From the NCBI RefSeq assembly GCF_016808095.1, contig NC_068970.1:43497630-43561629 (forward strand): a DNA stretch of 64,000 bases, given 5' to 3'. The notes beneath the pieces are model-generated. The model searched no databases. It saw only the letters and a program-made list of their open reading frames with translations, and was not told where the DNA came from. Positions 33,033-45,120 of this stretch are shown here, in pieces. The stretch comes from Vigna angularis. Lineage: Eukaryota; Streptophyta; Magnoliopsida; Fabales; Fabaceae. The position numbers were made by a program, and so were the translations under genes. Each line of letters begins with the position of its first letter. Position 1 is the first letter of the stretch.

Positions 33033-35640
33033 CGATATTTGATGGTTTAAAACTTTTTAATAGATACTAAATGATAATAAAATATGATATATTTTTATGA
33101 CATCAAAATTTGATAAAATAATTATAAAAAAAATTATTTTATGAAGATTATTAGTCAGTATGTTTTTTTGCTTTTCTAATAACAATATTGGCATTTAAAT
33201 TCTTTTTTTTTCACATTCATTTTTTACATATATAATTTTAATGATTATTTTAATTAACAAAAAATTTATTTGTAACAGTTTTTAACTGCTAAAATATGTA
33301 ATGTTAACCTTTACATATATAATATTTTTTTTAGTAATAGTAACATTTTTCTATGCAAAATTACTTACTGTTTAATGATTTTTTTAATTTTCTATTTTCA
33401 AAGAATTACATTATTTTCTATCAAAAGCTCATGTTAGGTATTATTATATTTTTGACATCTTAGTTATGTTGGAAAGAATTATATTTTAAAACTTATAATT
33501 ATTTTTGTATTTGTATATAAAATTGTTTAAGTATATGTTTATCTAAACAAATAGTTTAAATTAGTATATAACTTTTATTATATCTTTTAATTTGTTTATA
33601 TAAAAATAAGTGTTTTAAGGATTTTGATTATTTTATTTGTTAGGAAAAAAATTAAATTGTTGTTTTAATTTGGTATCAACAACACATTGAAAGGCAATGG
33701 CAGCTGGAGATTTTTCATGAGAATACACCGAGGCCATGAGCTAAGGATGGAGAAGGAACAACTCCCTTTAGCTATCACAACCATCATGCCATGAACACTT
33801 CGTTTACCCCTCATCCATATTTAGGACAATGTTGGACTCAATTGTGTTATTTTGCAGTTTTATGTTTTTTAAGCTTTTAAACTGTTGTTTGCAGTTACTT
33901 TTGTTTTCTATTTTATTGTGTTTAGTTTGTCCACTGCTTCTGATGTTTTGTTCATTTTCTTTTACTGTTTAAGTGTGTTTGCTTTAGTTGTGTCCACCTT
34001 GTCAATGTGATTGGAAACTGTTTTGGGAAATTATTGAAAAAGTGTGGGGGGAGGTGTTGTGTTCACAGTGAAAAATATGTGAAGCAAAAATGAATGTGTG
34101 GTTTGAATTGGAATGGAAAGAGAAAAGAAATAAAAAGGTGAAATTGAAAATGAAAAGAAAGAGAGGAATTCACTGTATGTGCAACAGTTTTGGTGAGAAA
34201 GGAAAATTTGCATTTATTTTAGTCTTCAATCATTTTCTTATCCTACTTTCACCTTTTACCACGTCACATGCCACATAAAAATCCTTTTAATTTTGAGTTG
34301 CATTATTTTTAAGTAATGAAAATTAAAGTGTTTTTAAGATAATGATAATGTTTGGTTGCACGTGTTGTGTTGAGTGTAAATCTTAAAATTGAAATTTTGT
34401 AAATATTGTTCCTAAATCTGATTTGATTGATTTGAAACATGCTCTTAATTGGTTTGAGTTCTTCTAACTTTGATAACTTTCATGGATGTAATATTTTCTT
34501 GCTCACATCTTTGCTCATCGATGCTGACGTAATGTTAGTATAAAATTCTCAGTTTTCATGGTTCTTTCCCAGTTTTCACTTGTTTTTGTTGTTTTTAAAG
34601 CTTTGCTCCAGTTTTTTAATCTTTTTGCTTTTGCTTAATTTTGTGATTTTCAGTCTCTCATGTTGTTATATTTCTTGCATATGTCTAATTTCATAGGTCG
34701 TTTGTAAGAAACCCCTTTTTCCCTTTATGTTTCTTCTTCTTCCCTTACCACTCTCCCCTTTTTCCTTTATTCTTTCTTTGCAAAATCTTAGTGTGAGAAA
34801 AAAAGGAGCAGTAGGACGAAACTCATTCCTCCATGTGGAAAGATGAGAAAACCCAGATATATGCAAATTAAAACCCTAACTCATGAGTTTGCAAGCTCTC
34901 CATAGTAAAACAATCAACCTCGAAGTTAATTGCTAATAAAACCCAAATCGCGTTCTAACCTGTAGAGAAAATGAAACCTTAGTTTGAAATCTTTTGCAAT
35001 CCTCCTTCACAACGAGCTTAATTGCATCACCATGGCCTCTCCATCATGTCGCAACGACGAATAACCTACAAAGTGAAACCAACAAGAAATCACATTCTCA
35101 TAAGCTTTACGCGAACCTCATCTTCTCTAGGGACCTCACGCACTGCCTCCATTAGCTTCTTCAACCTGCAAAAAGGAAAATATCACATAACCCAACTATG
35201 TAATGCACAATCGTGATAAAACCAACAGCCACCAGAAAACCTTCTCCATGTCCTCACGGCGCAAGAATCCCCTCTGCATCATAACCCTAATTTGGGTGGG
35301 GAATTGCACGTCATAATTTACTACACGGGTAAATTATCATTATAAAACATATCAGCCACTAAAATTAATCAAGAATAACATGTTCTCCAAAAAATATTAC
35401 AACTCAGTAGGTCTTGATGTCGTTTCTTAACACTTAATGGAAAAGGCTTAATTGTTACTAATATACAAAATTTAGGACCCAATTGAGACCATTTTAAACG
35501 AAAGGACGAGATTGAGATTCCTAAACAAATATGAGGATCATCTGATGGTTTAAACCAATATTTTAATTAGGATTTGTTATAATTGGGTTTATTTATGAGA
35601 AACAAAACATGTTAAACATAGTTTTTTAGTTGCATAAATG
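33029..35640. other. Non-coding DNA with a PPT-like site near 34040
   Basis: AAGTGTGGGGGGAGGTGTTG at about 34039-34058 has the look of a gypsy polypurine tract followed by an LTR start (TGTTG). A short frame ending near 33787 (EFFMRIHRGHELRME-like) may be the very end of a retroelement gene. No matching LTR pair was found. The rest is AT-rich. Confidence 0.3.
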
Positions 35641-37080
35641 TTCTTTGGATATTTTGATGTGTGTTAGTGCAACTACAACTAAGTTGAGCTCATCGAGGTA
35701 TAGAGATAAATTAGTTAAAGTTTCATGATATCTTAAAGATAAATCCAAGAATAAAAAATAATCAAGACCATAAGAAGTCTATCCAAGCATAACATGAAAA
35801 AATGAAGAAATTTGGCTAAGCCAAGAAGAGGGAACAAACAACAAAAAATGAATCTTACGATTTTCTCTATTTTTTCTACTAAAAGGGCTTTGATAATTAA
35901 CAAATGTTTATGATTAAAGATAATTTTGGCAAAATATATCTTAAGATATTTTATTTGATATTGTTAAATAATTACCTTATTTAACTATATCAATAAATAT
36001 CAAAAGATAATATTTATCAAATCTTTTTTAATATAGCATATTTCTTCTCAAATATTTCTTAGATCTCCACAACAATCAAATATATCTTGAAGATATTGGA
36101 TTATTTAGAACATAACTCGAGGAGATTACATTATCATAAAGAAGATTACAACAACAAAAAAGCTTGAAACAAAGCCCAATCCAATTTCTATATAAAGAGA
36201 CTTAGGGAAATACATTGGGGGAGCTTAGGAACTCTTTCGGGTTTCAAATTTTGTCCTCTCTCTCTTCTCTCATGTTCTTCACTCTCTCTTCTTCTATTTT
36301 TATGTTATTTCAACATTTCATGGAGTGTTAAGCCTCTAGGGTTGATTTATTTTTGTTGATTTATTTTTATCTGTATTTTGATTCTTAATCAAGTAAAATT
36401 AATGATTTTTACATTATAGTATATTAGAATGATGTTAAATCTACATAACATATCAATCATATGAGTCCAATGATTTTTATTTTTAGTTGAGAATTTATTT
36501 TGATTAAAGTTAGAAACTTTCATATGATTGACTGGGTTTTTGCCAATAATTGATAATGTACTTTGATTAGTGGTAAAAAATTTAACAAGAATTAATCAAG
36601 AATGTACTTTGGTTAATTAACTTTTTACTTTATATAAGAGGTAAAATAATAGACATGATTAGACATAATAATATTTAATTGATAATGTACTTTGGTTAAA
36701 TTTACTATGATTAATTTACAAAATTGTTGCTTTTAATTGAGAATGTACTTTGCTTATGAGTGAGAACGTCGATAAATTAATTGAGAATTTACATTGATTA
36801 ATTTGAAAATTTAAGACAATAATTAGTTGAACAATAGTCTTTAGATAACTAATAATGAATCCTATTTTGAAAACACAATGAAACCAACCTATTTTCTTTA
36901 TTATTGTTTTTTTAATATTTTTAAATCTTTTTCTAAATTTATTTTTCTATCTTTTGCTATTTTGTTCTTTAAACTTTTATTGATCTTTATCTTCTTTATT
37001 GTTTTTGTTTTACTAACCTTTTTGTATAGTTTTTATAAGAACTCATTTTTTAAGAATCAATTTCGTTTTCGTTGAGAGCG
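35641..37080 (+). repeat. Solo-LTR candidate with TATA box and internal repeats
   Basis: TATATAAAGAG at about 36190, preceded by AAAGCCCAATCC and followed by a CT-rich leader (TCCTCTCTCTCTTCTC near 36253), looks like an LTR promoter. Between 36480 and 36800 the phrase TTGA.AATGTACTTTG.TTAA recurs about six times in diverged form. Ends were not determined. Confidence 0.35.
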
Positions 37081-37189
37081 ACATAAGGTTAAATTTATCC
37101 TTTCTATTTTGTTGGCTACTATCTTAGCAATATTGAAAGTACTATATTTTAGTAATATTAATTTGATAATGTCCATGACAGCATTATCA

Positions 37190-37371
37190 TAAAGGCAGTT
37201 GAGAAAGTTAACCCTAACTTATTTTTATATGTGGTATTCACCGACAAAACAACATTAAATACATTCAACAATTTAATTATAGTAGGAGGAGTCCAAAAGA
37301 GGTCACTTACCACCTCGTTCTTTCACACATCTACTCTAATTGATATATTTGTCACGTTTTAAATCTGGTAA
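37190..37371 (-). pseudogene. MULE transposase fragment, left of a CACTA insertion
   Basis: The minus strand resembles 22160-22390 of the FAR1/MULE gene (shared patterns around LKRDKYI, and nucleotide similarity through GTTGAGAA.GTTAACCCT). The reading frame continues on the other side of the CACTA element: at 41920-41955 the minus strand gives RKYLENLVRNL, which joins to PDLKRDKYI once the insertion and one TAA are ignored. Frameshifts occur elsewhere, so it was already or later became a relic. Confidence 0.65.
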
Positions 37372-39000
37372 CACTACAAAAAAGAAGGGCATTACCGAAG
37401 GCCAGAAGCCCTCGGAAACAGCCAAAAACCGTCGGTAAAAGGTAATTACCGAAGGCCTATCGACGGCCAAAGAGCCCTCGGTAAATCCCTTGTCGCTAAC
37501 ATTTACCGAGGGCTTTTTCCCTTCGGTAATTACCGAGGGCCAAAAGCCTTCGGTAATTACCGAGGGCCAAAAGCCTTCGGTAATAACCAAAGGACATTTT
37601 GAACCTAGTCCTGTCATGCACCACTGGACTTTCATCAAACAATTTAGTTGCAGGATTTTCCAACAAATTAAATAAAGCAATTAATAGGCTTGCAACAAAA
37701 GGTGGCACTCAAAATGAACTTAGGAGAGACTCTAAAGTGGATTTAAAAAGCAAGAAACAATTATAAGTTGCAGATATAGCTAATTTGAACTCAATTTTAA
37801 AATAGGCAAAAGTGTTTGATGAAATGCCTAAGAGAGCTACTGTAAAATGTGCATCAGATTTTGAAAATTTGGCTTAGCACTAGTTCACTCGCTTTTTACA
37901 ATGCAGGCTGTTTGTTAATTTTGAATTGTGCACTTCTTTTTAATCTATTTAACCAAGCTTTTGCTACTAATTTAAGATGAAATTCAGTGCAATAATCACA
38001 GCAACACAGATTCAAAAAATTCTGCAACTCATATCAGAAAAGTGTTGAAAAATTGATGGTTTGAATGACAATTTTGCTCAAACGAGTTTGGACACTTAAT
38101 TTTATGATTTAAGCAACTTTGTTTTACCAAGTAAGACTTGTTTAAGCTGCCATGACAGGCTAAATACTTGCAAATCAGAATTTCACTGTTTGAGTTGCTC
38201 TTAACACCAAAATTTAAGCTAATTCACCAACCAAAATTCAATAGATGAATCAAACTGATTTGGAAACTATTAATATGACTCTAGGACAATGATTAAAAGT
38301 TGAACAAGACTCTAGGATTGAATTAAAAGATGTCCACCAGGAAGTTCTAAACTGGACAAATTCAAGTTCACTTTTGTCACCTTTTAAAGTGAACTTTTTT
38401 GGTTCAAACTACTCAAACTTTGAGTTCAAACTACTGCACAGTTTTCAACTTATCACCATGCTAGCTTTGCTTTGAATCACTAATTCCAGTTTAATTTCAC
38501 CTAGTTGATATATTCCAGCTTGATTCAGTGTTAATACTTATTTCAAAGTTGTTTGCATTGTTGTTTGGTCCTTTGTTTCACTAAAACTCAGTTTGGGGTG
38601 TGAGGTTGCTTATTTTCCTTATTTTCCTGCATAATGGGCTGTTAGGAGGTCATATTATGATCTATGTTGTTTCTATACCAATTCCAAGCTTAAACAAATC
38701 TAATTTCATAATATTAAGTTGCTGGAATTGATTAATTCACCTTAGAGCAACTTGTGTGCATTTTTACATCTCAAAAATCCATTCTCAGTTCATCTTATAT
38801 GTGATCAACATAACATACCTATCTTTGCTTTGACCCAAAGTTATACTTAGTAATTCATACAAACTTAAATACCATAGAAAGTAATGAGCCCCATATCAAA
38901 CTCTTAAGTATGTGAAATAATCACACCCTAGACAATCAAGATTCAATCATTAACCATAAACTACCAACAAGATGTTGTAACATGATATAATTCCATTCAA

Positions 39001-39002
<2 letters not shown>

Positions 39003-39056
<54 letters not shown>
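39003..39056. repeat. (AC)n(AT)n compound microsatellite
   Basis: About 14 AC units (39003-39030) followed directly by 13 AT units. Confidence 0.95.
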
Positions 39057-39062
<6 letters not shown>

Positions 39063-39788
39063 ATCTTTTCAGTAATTATACATTCACACCAAGCAAATGA
39101 AATTTTATTAACTTTCATAGAACTTAGTCAATCAAATGTAAAATGAGTTACAGTGAAACAGTTTACTATGTTAACAATCAAATTCCAGATTTCATCAAAA
39201 GAACTCAATTAATTCACCCTTACACTGCATTTTAACAAAACACACAATTATTTCCCCAAAAGAACTCAATTATTTCCCCAAAAGTAATTAATATTATACT
39301 TGCAAAAAAGTGATTTAGCCAGTAAGCCAACTAATGTACAATCTTTGAATTCAAATTCACCAGTACTCTATATGCTTTAAACACTTGTTCTATTAACAAT
39401 CCTAATAAACATAGAGCATAAAAGGTCTAATTACTTTAACTTCCTAACCAACAAAATCATGCGTATAGATACACAAATTCTCAATGAAAGGGAATTTAGT
39501 TGTTTTACCTTTGTGGTCAAGAAAGACCAAATAAAACTTGGAGCCAGATAATGCCATATAGTGCAACTCCTATTCTTTGATGACTATTGTTGAAGAGGTT
39601 GTTGAATTTTTTTATGGACATGATTGCTCCAACTGTGGCAAGCAGCACAACAATCATCTATTTAATAAAAAGGAAAATGGCATCAGTGAAAGAAATACTT
39701 TAGACATAAAAGGTTATTTAATAAAATGCCTTTCTCGTCCTCAAAGTATCCACATATATGTCTTTTTTCAATAAACTAGGAGGTAATC

Positions 39789-39880
39789 ACCAATGCATAA
39801 TCTCATTAGCTACTAACAAGCTTTAGGGTAAAAAATGAACTAAAATTCGGAGTCTAACAGTAAATCAATGCTACAACTAA
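39789..39880 (+). repeat. 92-bp direct repeat, copy 1
   Basis: Starts ACCAATGCATAATCTCATTA. It is nearly identical to 40860-40951, with about two or three changes (TTCGGAGTC against TTTGGAATC). Confidence 0.9.
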
Positions 39881-40122
39881 TCATATAACACTCAAGTGTT
39901 GGAGACTACATTTAATAGACTATAAAATATTCTATGCCCTATGCAAAGTCACATGAAAAGGTTTACTCCTTAGTATCTTTGAAACAAACACTTATGTTTT
40001 AGAAATGCTTATAAATAACATTTAAAAACGAAATATGACTAAAAACTTATTTTAAACATTATGAAGTCTGCAACATGTTCAACAAAGAGATTGTTTCTCA
40101 CTAAAAAAAATTAAGAATCACG

Positions 40123-40123
<1 letters not shown>

Positions 40124-40204
<81 letters not shown>
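40124..40204. repeat. (AT)n microsatellite, two blocks
   Basis: AT runs at 40124-40162 and 40168-40204, separated by AAAGT; each is followed by AAAGTTA, so the block itself may be duplicated. Confidence 0.9.
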
Positions 40205-40209
<5 letters not shown>

Positions 40210-40859
40210 TAAAACTATAATATACAAATTTAGTTCCGAAGTATGTTTGTTATTTCTCTTGAAAAACTAAATGATCACTTGTAAAGTTTAGTCCAGTGGT
40301 AATTCTCTTGAAAAAAACTAATGTACAATGAGTACATGGTTAAAATCATTTTCTGACTCGAGCAAGATAATCATCCACTTTCTGTGATATAGCATTCTCA
40401 AAGTAAACCAGAACCAAGTACAAGAACTTAAGGCACAATACATGGTTGAGGTCATTGTTTCGTGTGATATAAAAGCCTTTTAAAGTTAACTAGCTGGATT
40501 ATAAATGGATGAGTAATTTAAAAGTTATCAGACAACTACTATTTTCATACACGACTTCCATGGTGATACAGGTAATACTAATACATTACATGGACAGTGC
40601 AGTGACTTAGACTGGCTCGCTGGTTTATAGTAGTTAATATAAATTATAGTACACATACAAATAGGTGACTTCTAACATAAAAAATGAAACTTTAACCAAG
40701 AACACAAGAATTATACTGCTTAACTGATTTGAATTTCTCCACTGGCATGAACTTCCTTCACCCTAATAGACAGCTTGAGCTGATTCAGTTAGCTCTCTTG
40801 GAAGATTTCTGTTCAAATTGTACAAGTCTAAATTTTGCATTGTCCCGGATCTCTGACAA

Positions 40860-40951
40860 ACCAATGCATAATCTCATTAGCTACTAACAAGCTTTAGGGT
40901 AAAAAATGAACTAAAATTTGGAATCTAACAGTAAATCAATGCTACAACTAA
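40860..40951 (+). repeat. 92-bp direct repeat, copy 2
   Basis: Partner of 39789-39880, 1071 bp away, just left of the RPS5-like fragment. Confidence 0.9.
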
Positions 40952-41119
40952 CCTTATATTCTTTGGTTCGTGAAGGGCTGCTTGTAATTTTCTGTTGCTC
41001 TTGGGATGAACCAACAAGGGGAAACATGATGAATACAAGAGAAGCAAACTGAAACTCAATCTCAATCTTAATCTCAGTCTCCAATTCCAGAAGATACAAG
41101 GAAGCAAAAGAACTATAAC

Positions 41120-41755
41120 ATTCTAAGCAGAAACTGAGTGTGTACTTGTGGGGAAAAGTGGAGTACTTAGTCATTGGCACCTTCACGATGTTCCTCCTGG
41201 CATTGGAGGCGGACTTTTGAACGACGGCGACGACTTCTGAACGGCGGCGACGGCGGCAACTGCTTCCCTCCCTTTACAACTTTCATCACCCTTCTCACTT
41301 GGACCACCCTATCTTCGAACCCGTCGCGGACCTTCTCCTTCTTCGTGTTGGACCCGAACCCCGTGTCCTGCTTCACCAGGGCGTCCGTTTCGAAGACGTC
41401 ATTCCCGAGCACGAAAACGCCGCTGAAGGTGGGGCTGTAGAGCTCCTCGTAGGCTGCGGCGATCTCGTCCTCCGTCTTGAGGGGGCCATCGTCGAAGGAG
41501 GGAGGGGTGACAAATCCCTCCGCAGGCTCCGAGGGATGTCTTCCAATGGGTTGACGTTGTTGGAGGTGTCGATGTCATCGGAGGGTTTGCATTTGGCGTA
41601 GAGGAGGGAGGGGTGGTGTTGGGGTTTGGCGAAGAGGAGGGAGACGGTGTGCGGCGGCGAGGGGAGAAGAGAGAAGCGGGAAGAAGCGGGAATTGCGAAA
41701 AAATGGCCACCGTTGAGATTAGGGTCCAGAGGTTTTGGGAGGGAGAAGATTTCAC
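41120..41755 (-). pseudogene. Captured fragment of nuclear gene for plastid 30S ribosomal protein S5
   Basis: Minus-strand frames contain [20 protein letters not shown], then [20 protein letters not shown] and [20 protein letters not shown] followed by VKGGKQL. This matches the pattern of plant plastid S5 (acidic linker, then RNA-binding S5 N-terminal domain). A further piece, [17 protein letters not shown] in another frame, comes from later in the domain. The middle of the S5 domain is missing (after GGKQL the frame turns into Arg-rich sequence), and stops and shifts prevent a full protein. Gene capture by CACTA elements is well known. This is a truncated copy, not the functional gene. Confidence 0.7.
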
Positions 41756-42059
41756 AACTGAATTTGGGAGAATGGGTTAGCGAAATCCCAAATTCTCATT
41801 TCACTCAATTGAACCTTTTACCGAAGGGCGTATTCCTTCGGTACTGTCACTGACTTACCGAAGGATAAAAGACCGTCGGTGTTAATCCTTCGGTAATAAA
41901 CATATTTCTTGTAGTGTAAGTTCCTAACCAGATTTTCTAAATATTTTCTTTCAAAATTTTGTGAGTTCCTTAATGTGCTCATATGTCATCTGAAGCTATA
42001 TTTTTCAAAAGAGAAAAATCTTAGCAAATCTAAGATATTGCTTTTATTTTCCCTTTTAG

Positions 42060-43080
42060 AGTTATCAATCTCTACCTTTTCTTATAACACTATTTGTGTT
42101 GTAAATTCTGAAAAGAATTAAAACACTTGGTGTTTAACTCAGTTGAGTTAAAAAATCTAGACATGTTATCTAGGGTTGAGACAAAAAATGGTTAGAATAC
42201 TTATAAACCAGGAGTCGTTAAACTCGGACTAGTCGTGTTGACTAGGTGAACCAAGAATGGTGAGTGTTTCGGTTAAATTGGTCTGAGGGTCGGCCGTCCT
42301 TCCTTGTTCTGCTCTCTTTTGATCTTCAATCCTCTCCGAGAATACAATCTACTTTGATGAGTTGTTGACCTGCAGAATACACTCTGACGTTCAAGTCAGA
42401 TATGTTTCACAAAGAGAGGTCACTATTTTATTATGATAGAAAAAGATGATTGTACCTGGACATCAATTGTATATTTATAGGACTTGTGACAGCCAAATCC
42501 ATTGATTAACCATTAGTGCAATATATTTTTAGGCAATCAAACCCAATAATACCGTATATTTGTAAAGCATAATACAATCTGACCTATTAATACCTGTTAA
42601 TTGTCCATAAATGACAATTAATTCCGATTGGTATATTTCATATAGTATAGTGAAAATACTCGTTCTAAATCTAAAGAGGTAAAATTCGTGTAATCTTTCT
42701 AAAAATTAGTAAAACCCTTAAGAATTTTTAAGATATAATTAAACGTAACTTAGTTTGACTGAACTAGTATAAAATAAGTGTTTTATTACTTTGCTTCTTC
42801 AAACACTTTATTAAAAGACAAAGAAAATACTAAAAACATTATACTTTATAAGTAATAAGTATAGAATACACCTATGACAACATTTTACAAACTAACAATC
42901 TTCAAATTTGAATCATATCCTAACACTGTTTACTTACTTAAAAAAAATATTATTAATAAATAAAAATATTTCTCAACAAAGTTATTTTTTGTTCGAATCA
43001 TTTCCCTTAATTAATCTTATTCTTCATTCTTACTTTACTAAATATACTTGATTTAAACTCTAAAAGTACACATTTAAACT
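42060..43080 (+). repeat. Copia-LTR-like segment with an internal insertion
   Basis: 42100-42264 and 42655-42840 resemble the U5 side of the copia LTR at 61625-61900 (TTAGAATACTT, TCTAGGGTTGA, CAGTATAAAATA.) and the segment at 45640-45850. 42660-43050 also parallels 45710-46090. No PBS follows. The segment appears to be an old LTR piece duplicated locally. Confidence 0.45.
42265..42649 (-). mobile_element. Insertion of about 385 bp, perhaps a small solo LTR
   Basis: Compared with the related stretch near 45690-45705, this copy has extra DNA from about 42265 to 42649, bounded by GTGAG and GTGAA (imperfect duplication). On the minus strand it contains CCTATAAATATAC, a TATA box, and ends CCGAAACA. 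The start (TATAC) is not a canonical TG, so the identity is uncertain. Confidence 0.35.
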
Positions 43081-43293
43081 TTTACTCAAACTATAAAAAG
43101 TATTGAAAAAAGTACACAATTAAACTTTTACTCAAAGTATAAAAAGTATTGAAAAAAGTACACAATCTTTGACCAATAATTTTGTAAAATAAAAATAATA
43201 TTTTGAATTAAATATAATTTTAAGATTTACTTTTAAAATTTATCTTATATACAATGTAAGGTAGTTTGTGTGAATTTCTCTTCCTCTCACACG

Positions 43294-45117
43294 CACTAGT
43301 GCAGTCAAGAGAAATGGCACCGGTTCCTTTCGCTTATAGGCACCGGTTCTGCAACCGAGACATATACAAGCGAAGTAAAAAAGGATAAACTTTATGCCTT
43401 GGTCAGAACCGAGTTAAAAAAAATAAGATTTTGCCTCGGTTCACCAATAACCGAAGCCATACAAACTTTTTTATATTTTTTCTGGAAGAATGTTTCGCCT
43501 CGAGTCCTATTGAACCGAGGCAGTTTCTCCTAAGCAGAAATTCCAGCAATCAAGAATTAAGCTATTATAGGAGAGCTTAAAAATATGAACACACTTTCAG
43601 TCTACACGATGCATCTCTCAGGTCATATCCCACCAGAGATTCAGAACTGCTCAGCCTTGGAGGATTTGTTTCTGTATGAAAACCAGCTTTCTGGAAACAT
43701 TCCTTATGAATTGGGCTCCATGCAAAACCTGAGGAGGGTGTTGCTGTGGCAGAACAATTTATCAAATATTAAATTCTTGAGCTTCCTTGAGTTATCAAAT
43801 AATCAACTCAGTGGAGATATTCCCTCTTAGATAGGAAACTGTGCTCATCTAGAATTGCTTGACTTGCATAACAATGTGCTGGAAGGAACCATTCCTTCAT
43901 CTTTGAAATTCCTAGTTTGTCTCAATGTCTTAGATCTTTCGGCAAACAAAATAACAGGAAGCATTCCAGAGAATTTGGTCATTTGCAAACTTGAGTTGGA
44001 ATTCTCTTACTGGCCCCATTCCACATACCTTCTCAATGTCTCCTTGCCAACTCCTTTCTGTTCACCAAGAAACAAAATATTCATCATTCACGGGTGAAGA
44101 AACAAAATATTTCTCATTCACTGATTAACTATCAAACCTGAAGCAGGACGCCGCGACTCCACCGAACCACCATCGTTGTCGGACCACCACCGAACCACCG
44201 GAGAACCAGGATGCCGCCGCGACTCCACCAATCTTCAACACTCCATTCATCGGACCACCACAAAACCACCGCGAAAGCTCTCTCTCTCCTTCACACAACC
44301 TGCAATATTTCCCCCAATCTCTCTCTCTCCTTCGCACCGAACCACTACGACTCCACCAATCTCTCCCTCTCCTTCGCACCACAGAGCACCGCCGTCATCA
44401 ACCCTAAATCAAAAAGTTTCCCCCAAACTCCAAATCGCGTCGTCAAACCCTAAATCAAGGAACTCCGTTTAACTCTTCTCTTCGCACCGTGGCACCATCT
44501 TCTCTGCTCGCCAAACGCCTTCGATCGGCGAGCCTCCCATCATCGCCGTCGCGGTACTCGTCTCTACCATCGCGCCTCCCCTCTGCTTTTGACGCCGGTC
44601 ACCATCGTCATCCTCGCCGGAGCACAAGCTGCTGTAACGGAGGAAAGAGAAGGATTCACCGATTGAATCGGTGAAATGGAACGAGAAGGTGTTTTGTTCG
44701 GTCAAAAACGAAGGAGAAGGTGTGAGAACGATTAAAATGGTGTTAATCGAAGTTTCAATCGGTAAGTTCAGAGGCAGGATGCATTCAACCGGTAGGAATG
44801 AAAGAAATCAGTGGTTTAAACGGCCAAAAATGGAGAAAACTGGATCAGTGATGATGAACCCTAGCAGAGGCCGAAGATAGGGTTTCAGGAGAGGCTTTTG
44901 TGCGAGAATGGAAATGTCTCGCGAACTGGAAGCAATGAAAGCAATGAAGTAATACTGACTCGGTTATACGTTAACCGAAGTAATACGTTTATACAGCCTC
45001 GATTCCTTCCTCTAACCGATGTCTATACTGTTGAACCGAGGCCTATAAACTTAAATATTTCGAGTTTGTCTAAATCGAGACGTATTAGCCGAGTTAGAAG
45101 ACTTTTTTTTACTAGTG
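43294..45117. mobile_element. CACTA transposon 2 (1824 bp), carries LRR-receptor-kinase fragments
   Basis: Ends are CACTAGTGCAGTCAAGAG and TTTTTTTTACTAGTG, with target-site duplication ACG at 43291-43293 and 45118-45120. The paralogous sequence at 47519-47521 has a single ACG and no insertion, confirming both ends. Subterminal repeats of GCCTCGGTT / AACCGAGGC type lie at 43320-43530 and 44950-45090. It has no transposase. The interior has two unlike parts: LRR sequence (43585-44080) and a CCACC- and TCTC-rich low-complexity part (44130-44700). Confidence 0.92.
43570..44097 (+). pseudogene. Captured LRR receptor-like kinase fragment
   Basis: Plus-strand frames give LRR units with the plant consensus: MHLSGHIPPEIQNCSALEDL, FLYENQLSGNIPYELGSM, NLRRVLLWQNNLS, then after a jump FLSFLELSNNQLSGDIPS (stop at 43828), HLELLDLHNNVLEGTIPSSL and LNVLDLSANKITGSIPENL. 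The pattern resembles RGI/RCH1-type receptor kinases. Several repeats are missing between LLWQNNLS and NIKFLSFLEL, which together with the stop and the lack of a kinase domain show an internally deleted fragment. It is bounded by the CACTA ends and is host DNA captured by the transposon. Confidence 0.8.
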
Positions 45118-45120
45118 ACG

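Larger units (their letters stand above)
37372..41916. mobile_element. CACTA transposon 1 (4545 bp), non-autonomous, carries a plastid RPS5 gene fragment
   Basis: Ends are CACTACAAAAAAG (37372) and ATTTCTTGTAGTG (41916), inverted copies of CACTACAA.AAA. The target-site duplication is TAA (37369-37371 and 41917-41919). Subterminal repeats of TTACCGAAGGC / GCCTTCGGTAA type occupy 37400-37590 and 41815-41895, as expected for transposase-binding regions of CACTA elements. No transposase is recognised. The interior carries host-gene sequence near the right end, microsatellites and a 92-bp direct repeat. Confidence 0.9.

Noticed and set aside
38936..39118. 60-codon frame with an isoleucine/tyrosine and cysteine/valine run
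   Set aside because: It translates the compound AC/AT microsatellite.
41174..41601. Plus-strand frames of 88 and 100 codons
   Set aside because: Antisense to the RPS5-like fragment, which has recognisable protein sequence on the minus strand.
44125..44705. Overlapping frames on both strands in CACTA 2
   Set aside because: Low-complexity CCACC/TCTC sequence keeps several frames open at once; no domain.
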